From: Porphyridium purpureum
Taxonomy: Eukaryota > Rhodophyta > Bangiophyceae > Porphyridiales > Porphyridiaceae
Reading direction: 5' to 3'
DNA length: 64,000 bases
Assembly (NCBI GenBank): GCA_008690995.1
Contig: VRMN01000001.1
Span: 4,278,001 to 4,342,000 of the forward strand
This document shows, in pieces, positions 59,591-64,000 of the stretch. The notes under the pieces are model-generated. The model saw only the letters and a program-made list of their open reading frames with translations, had not been told where the DNA came from and did no database searches. The position numbers were made by a program, and so were the translations under genes. How positions within the stretch are numbered: the first letter of the stretch is position 1; the number at the start of each line of letters is the position of its first letter.

Positions 59591-60877
59591 ATGGCGTTTA
59601 TTCCATGCCAAGCAGGATACGCACCACACATACGAAGCACGCGGCGTGCCGTGCACGTCGGGGATCGTCGAGGGCGCAGCTCGGGGCGGGTCCGAGCGCG
59701 CGGCGTCAGGATCGGCGGTCAGATTGTGTCTGCGGCATCTGCGTCCGAATTTGGATCGTCGGGACGCGACGTAGAGACGTCCTCTTCTGAACCCGCGGAA
59801 AGCATGGCTCAGAGTGGCGCGGCGACCGGCAACGGTGTGTTGGTACTGGGCGCCGTGTGCGTGGACTTCATCGCACGAGTCCAGCAGTTTCCGCAGCCGG
59901 ATGACAAAGTGCGGACCGAGTCTCTTGACGTTTTAGGTGGTGGAAATGCCGCAAACACGGCGACGTGCCTAGCCCGACTGGGTGCACAGGTTCGTTTTGT
60001 TAGCCAAGTGGGCACGGACGCAAATGGTCAGGGATGCTTGGACGAACTGGCCGCAGAAGGCATCGATGTAAGCTACGTGTGCAGGAGCGCCCAGGTTGAC
60101 ACGCCCTTTACGTACGTGATCGTAGATGAGCAAACACAGACGCGCACTTGTATACATACACCATCTGCGCTCGAGCTGGGCCCGGACCAACTGGACGAAA
60201 GCATGCTCGACGGCATTTCGCTGGTACATCTGGATGGCCGGCACACCCTGGCTGCAATACAGCTCGCGAAATGGGCAAACGCGCGAGGTATTCCGGTTGT
60301 TCTGGATGTTGAAAAGGACCGACCTCACATTCGGGAGCTGCTACCGCTCGTGGATTATATTGTCACAAACGCAAAGTACCCGCTGCTCTTCTCCCCTGAC
60401 AGTTTAGGCCGGCGCGACGCCATAAGCAAGCTTCTGGAATCATGTGAGCGCGTGAAGTTTGTGCTGACCACCAATGGTGCGGAAGGGTCGACCATGATGC
60501 GGAAACTTCACCCAGACGACGCGCAAAAAGATCGGGATCTTTTGGACGAAGGCCCAGTGATGCCCACGCACACGACGTGGCCGCCACCGGCTCAATGCCG
60601 CGACAAGTGCGACCTCAAGTACGCCGTCGTCATGTGTCCATGCTGGCCTATACCGGCATCTTTGCGCATTGTCGACTCAACCGGCGCTGGCGACGCCTTC
60701 ATCGGCGGAGTGTGCTACGGGCTGCTCACTGGTCTTTCTGTGGAGCGCATGATGTTGTTAGGCTCCAGAGTGGCCAGTGCCAAACTCACTAAAGTTGGTG
60801 CTCGCGCGGGCATCCCGCGCCAAAGTGAGATTGAACCTTATCTTCTCCGAACCGCCCGCGCACCGTCTAGCGCATGA
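59591..60877 (+). CDS. pfkB-family carbohydrate kinase, plastid-targeted
   Basis: 428 residues. The start MAFIPCQAGYAPHIRSTRR gives a Ser/Arg/Gly-rich leader to about residue 75, with the N-terminal Phe seen in other plastid proteins here. The kinase begins at VLVLGAVCVDFIARVQQF. The sugar-binding motif is LGGGNAANTATCLARLGA; the anion-hole/catalytic motif is VDSTGAGDAFIGG (near residue 365). It has the ribokinase/ketohexokinase fold, and LLPLVDYIVTNAKYP resembles plant pfkB proteins. The sugar cannot be told. A shorter start at MAQSGAATGNG (residue 72) would make a cytosolic form. Confidence 0.88.
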   Translation: MAFIPCQAGYAPHIRSTRRAVHVGDRRGRSSGRVRARGVRIGGQIVSAASASEFGSSGRDVETSSSEPAESMAQSGAATGNGVLVLGAVCVDFIARVQQFPQPDDKVRTESLDVLGGGNAANTATCLARLGAQVRFVSQVGTDANGQGCLDELAAEGIDVSYVCRSAQVDTPFTYVIVDEQTQTRTCIHTPSALELGPDQLDESMLDGISLVHLDGRHTLAAIQLAKWANARGIPVVLDVEKDRPHIRELLPLVDYIVTNAKYPLLFSPDSLGRRDAISKLLESCERVKFVLTTNGAEGSTMMRKLHPDDAQKDRDLLDEGPVMPTHTTWPPPAQCRDKCDLKYAVVMCPCWPIPASLRIVDSTGAGDAFIGGVCYGLLTGLSVERMMLLGSRVASAKLTKVGARAGIPRQSEIEPYLLRTARAPSSA

Positions 60878-61295
60878 TGCCCACCGCATCTCCAGGAGAA
60901 TGTGAGGCTACTGCATGTACAAAAAGTACACTGATCTTTCCGGATACCATTTTCCTAGAATCACAAAATGAGGGCATTTTAATATAAAGGAGGTATTCGA
61001 AACAGGGCGTCTGTGCACGGTCTGGTGCGGCCAGCGCATCGCCGACAGGGTCTATGCGCGCGCTGAGCCTGACGGACATGGTGAGCGCTGCGTCTGGACG
61101 TCGAAGAAGACTTGTCGATTGATTCGTATTCAAGGCACCTTGGTTGAGGCGAAAAGCAACGAAGCAGAACAAAGCCCGCGGTATCAAGGCAAAGGCTCGC
61201 CGACGGAGGCAAACGGAAAAGCAGAAGGGAAAAGAAAACTCGTCCTTTCTCCCTTCTTTTGAAGTGATTGGGCGGCTCCAGTGTTTTGATTCACG
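60878..61295. other. short intergenic stretch
   Basis: About 420 bp between two plus-strand genes, with AGTACACT (60925) but no paired motif and no gene. Confidence 0.45.
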
Positions 61296-62114
61296 ATGGC
61301 GCCCACGAGGCCGCCAACGACGAGGAGTGCGGGGTTCATGAAACCAAGCCTCAGGGCAACCGTTCCCGGAAAGGGGAAGAGCAAGGGGCCCGGGTTGCAC
61401 GTATCTGCTCCCAGGCTGAACAGGATGGAGACGGCAACGCCCATGAAAAGGACTCACCCGCCGGCTGGCCTTCGGAGGTCAATACCGCATGGCGCTGCGC
61501 TGAAAAGAAAGACGGTGCCCCTGGAATCTGCAGAACAGAACTTCGGGAAAGAGAGCGGCAGTTCTTTCAACAAGCTTCCCTCTGCCACGACCCGTGCTGC
61601 CGCTGCTCTCACTGCGGCAAAGGAGAATCAGAGCGACGAGAACCAAGCATCCGGACGGTCGACAATATCATGTGGATCAGATGAGTCGCTCCCGCGCCGC
61701 CGCGAGCGGTGGCGAAGAGGGCGAACTAAGGCCGCGCGGATCATAATCAAGGGCAGTCGGCTCGAAGGCCGTATGCTGGCGTTGCTCACACCCACCGCCA
61801 TACCAGGAACAAACATTTTTCCGTCCACGCGCCCGCCGGTTGGCGTGCCGAGCAAGCTTGTATCATTCCATGCCCCGCCGACGAGTCAAGGCCAAGCATC
61901 GCCGCAGCTCACTTCCTTGCCGCTGAACGAGTCGCAGGACTGCATTATGTACTCTGCCAGCAGGGCCTGCGCCATCCCGGTCTCGATGTCACAAACCCTG
62001 GACGACGTACCGCTGCCAAGCCTCAGCATGAGTCTCAGTCAGGGCTCTGGCATCACCGCGCTCCTTCACGCCAGCCAGGAAGTCGAGTTCGATGATGGCC
62101 AGCAGACGAGATGA
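61296..62114 (+). CDS. basic disordered protein with a KEN box, unknown
   Basis: 272 residues from the first ATG (MAPTRPPTTRSAGFMKPS). The first half is rich in Arg, Lys, Ser and Thr. A KEN box (AAKENQSDENQ) stands near residue 110, and several RxxL-type sequences (for example RRSIPHG-, RMLALLTP) could serve as D-boxes. The second half is Ser/Pro-rich (LPSLSMSLSQGSGITALL) with an acidic end (EVEFDDGQQTR). The combination would fit a target of the anaphase-promoting complex such as a cell-cycle regulator, but I recognise no family and the motifs are short. It is convergent with the CHCHD gene. Confidence 0.55.
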   Translation: MAPTRPPTTRSAGFMKPSLRATVPGKGKSKGPGLHVSAPRLNRMETATPMKRTHPPAGLRRSIPHGAALKRKTVPLESAEQNFGKESGSSFNKLPSATTRAAAALTAAKENQSDENQASGRSTISCGSDESLPRRRERWRRGRTKAARIIIKGSRLEGRMLALLTPTAIPGTNIFPSTRPPVGVPSKLVSFHAPPTSQGQASPQLTSLPLNESQDCIMYSASRACAIPVSMSQTLDDVPLPSLSMSLSQGSGITALLHASQEVEFDDGQQTR

Positions 62115-62246
62115 GGGCGGGTGCGCGTCTATTAAGAACAACAATACAGACTCATTTACTGGAGTAATCTGGCTAGGTGGGAAACAAAAACAACAGCACT
62201 GAGACACAACCGCGAGTGCGGACTCGGGTATACAAAAAAACCAAGG

Positions 62247-62820
62247 CTAGTGCTGCGCGTACTGGGCATTCTCCTTCGCATTTTGCTGGCACTGGCTCAG
62301 CAAGTCAAAATACCACTGGCACGCCGACGCATCACTTGTTTCGAGGCACTTGGAGAACTCTGACGACTCAAAGCTGCATGCCCCTCCGTTGGCCGCTTTC
62401 GGTGCCCCGGCGGACGCGTACTGCTGCGGCGCGGCTTCCTCAGCGTCCTGCGTATCTCCTTCAGCGGCAGGCGCCGAGCCTCCTCCAAAGAAGGTGCGAT
62501 CAATCGCCCTGCCCGCCGCCACACCAAGTGCCGTGGACGTTGCGTTCGCCGCGATCTGCGCCATCATGCCTGGTCCCTGGCTGGGCGCTGGAGCCGCGGG
62601 CGGGGCAGCCGTTGGCGCTGCAGCCGGCACCGGTGCGTGTGCGGCGCAGCCGACGGCGCGGTGCAGCAGGCTTTGCGGCAGCTGGAGCTGGTGCTGGCGC
62701 TGGAGCCGCCGGCTTTGCCGCAGGAGCTGCCGGTTTCGACGGCGCTGGCGCCGCTCTCGCGGACGTGGAGGCCGTACGACGAGGCGGCGACGCCGCGCCA
62801 GTTCTTCGCGATCGAGCCAT
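62247..62820 (-). CDS. CHCHD2/CHCHD10 (Mix17)-like twin-CX9C protein, frame broken in the middle
   Basis: The N-terminal part (from the ATG at 62820) reads MARSRRTGAASPPRR and then an Ala/Pro/Lys-rich stretch in one frame. The C-terminal part (62247-62630) lies in another frame: APSQGPGMMAQIAANATSTALGVAAG, then a CHCH domain CSFESSEFSKC ... CQWYFDLLSQC with two perfect CX9C motifs. Together they match the CHCHD2/CHCHD10/Mix17 family of the mitochondrial intermembrane space. The two halves could be joined by a short intron (a 37-bp segment with GT and CAG ends near 62618-62654 would restore the frame). A real frameshift or assembly error is possible. Confidence 0.75.
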
Positions 62821-63006
62821 TTCTTCCCTTCTCTTCCCCCTTGTCTCGTCCTCCTTCTTCCTTTCCCTCTTCCCTTTCACTCTCTGCCACCACAAGCCGC
62901 TCTCTTCCTCAACTTATACCTTGCTGGCGTCCTTAATAGACTGATCTGTTTTACTATGAAGGCTGCGCTTGCGCCGCGCATCGCATTTTCCAGAACAGAG
63001 TCGGGA

Positions 63007-63068
63007 GGTACAGTATGACGCCAAGCAGCTCACTTGAAAATGATGACGACCTTCTGGGGGTGTACAGT
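63007..63068. promoter_or_regulatory. paired GTACAGT motifs near the CHCHD start
   Basis: GGTACAGT (63007-63014) and TGTACAGT (63061-63068), 54 bp apart, about 190-250 bp from the CHCHD start on the other strand. Confidence 0.5.
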
Positions 63069-63280
63069 CATTCGCAGATTGGTTCTGCGTCGAGAGCTGA
63101 ATGTGTGCGTGTTTGCGTTTGAGAAAGGGTGGATAGTGCCCAAGGTATGCAGCAAGCTTCGACGCGATAAGAGAGCGAGCCGTCGAATGTACGGCAAGAC
63201 GTTGACCATGGGACATGCGCGGTTGTGTGCCAAGGTTTGAAGAGGCGTGCAGACCGGCCGCGGTGAATGCGCTCTGCTAG

Positions 63281-63318
63281 GATGTGTGGGATGTGTGTGA
63301 TGTGTGTGATGTGTGTGC
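63281..63318. repeat. GATGTGTGT short tandem repeat
   Basis: Four near-copies of GATGTGTGT(G) in non-coding DNA. Confidence 0.7.
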
Positions 63319-64000
63319 CCAGGCAGCATTGCACCGCTGCGGGTCTGGATGGCACAGGTGAGGATGCTTTAACCAGGTGACTGTGGGCGCGGGAGCGAAT
63401 CCGTGCTGTCGCGAAATGTTTCCAGCAAAGCTTTGCTGCCAGAGTCCGCAAGATGTGGTTGGCGTCGAGCGGCGCATCGAAATGTGGCACGTGGCGTTGT
63501 TCCCACAGCTCGACTTGGACGTTTCGAGCCGAGCCTGGAAATATTTGTGATATGTCGGCCTGAGAAGCCTAGAATATTTGATTTGGATTTTGTCTCTCCG
63601 CAATCCAAGCCACCCTCTGTGAGTGACCTCAATTTTTCAATTTCCGTCTGCGCCACAGATACTCCGACTGGCACGACCGGTACTACTGCACCGGGAGCAA
63701 AGAGGGAATTCGCTGGGCTGCACACGTTTATACCAGCGTACGATGATGTGATTCCCTTCAGCAATCCGTCATGTTTCACACAGGAAAGTGCGAAAGCAGG
63801 AAATCTCGCGTTTGTAGGCAAGTTCGAACTTCAGACGGCGCAGAGCCAATGTGCTGGAAATGGATCGATCGATTTTTCCATAGTCCTTCCGTATTTGCTT
63901 GCGTTAACGCGGGGACCTCGAGCTTTCTGAGAATTTACAATGATTATAAAGGACGTCACTATCCTGGAAAGGCAGATTTGTTATCTTGCGTTCGGTGAGG

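Larger units (their letters stand above)
62821..64000. other. end region, unresolved
   Basis: Motifs GGTACAGT (63007) and TGTACAGT (63061) follow the CHCHD start. A GATGTGTGT repeat lies at about 63281-63318. A plus-strand frame of about 175 codons (63403-63930) and an overlapping minus-strand frame (63369-63821) lack an ATG. Either could be an exon of a gene that leaves the window. The plus frame includes SVSDLNFSISVCATD and FAGLHTFIPAYDDVIPFS. Confidence 0.3.

Overview
The window looks like a piece of nuclear genome from a small, compact, GC-rich eukaryotic alga. The best fit by inference is a unicellular red alga of the Porphyridium type. The reasons are about one gene per 2 kb, almost all genes in single exons, several proteins with N-terminal plastid transit peptides (EPSP synthase, membrane rubredoxin, a pfkB kinase, a lumenal-type TPR protein, a double-SWIB protein), a starch-phosphorylating glucan water dikinase, and ordinary eukaryotic machinery such as SAGA, the signal peptidase complex, N-glycosylation, snoRNPs and a GID-type E3 ligase. 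I saw no transposon, virus-like element, CRISPR array, tRNA or rRNA. Species identity cannot be proven from the window.

Layout. 1-5.6 kb: a four-helix membrane protein, NHP2, an HtrA2-like protease and the GID/CTLH E3 subunit MAEA. 5.6-7.7 kb: a small two-exon gene and a small TATA-box gene in otherwise empty DNA. 7.8-15 kb: a shortened glucan water dikinase divergent from EPSP synthase, then ALG8 divergent from a TPR protein, with start codons that may overlap. 15-23 kb: a Q-rich SPT3, signal peptidase subunit SPC3 and a large coiled-coil protein. 23-29.4 kb: FAHD1-like acylpyruvase, several small uncertain genes and a PH-like/CAMK-type kinase. 29.5-36.2 kb: an ornithine decarboxylase antizyme candidate, an 11/12-bp minisatellite inside a possible small gene, MMADHC-like, ATP10 and a double-SWIB protein. 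36.7-46 kb: argininosuccinate lyase, an acidic unknown protein and a Mei2-like RNA-binding protein. 46.4-55.4 kb: a Tul1/FLY-type membrane RING E3, a phytanoyl-CoA dioxygenase-like enzyme, UTP11, a small mitochondrial-type gene and an SLC33A1-type transporter. 57-64 kb: R2R3-MYB, rubredoxin, pfkB kinase, a basic KEN-box protein, a CHCHD2/10-like protein and an unresolved end.

Many genes alternate in strand, giving divergent pairs with short shared promoters and convergent pairs with short tails. In at least ten of the 5' regions a short motif with a GTAC core (GGTACAGT / ACTGTACC and close variants) occurs, usually twice or more. This is the strongest unexplained signal. The other main points are a glucan water dikinase that stops just after its phospho-histidine domain, an apparently frameshift-free antizyme, and a histone fold in SPT3 split by polyglutamine.

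The genes do not form one pathway. Many are single-copy housekeeping functions of the nucleus, ER, mitochondrion and plastid.
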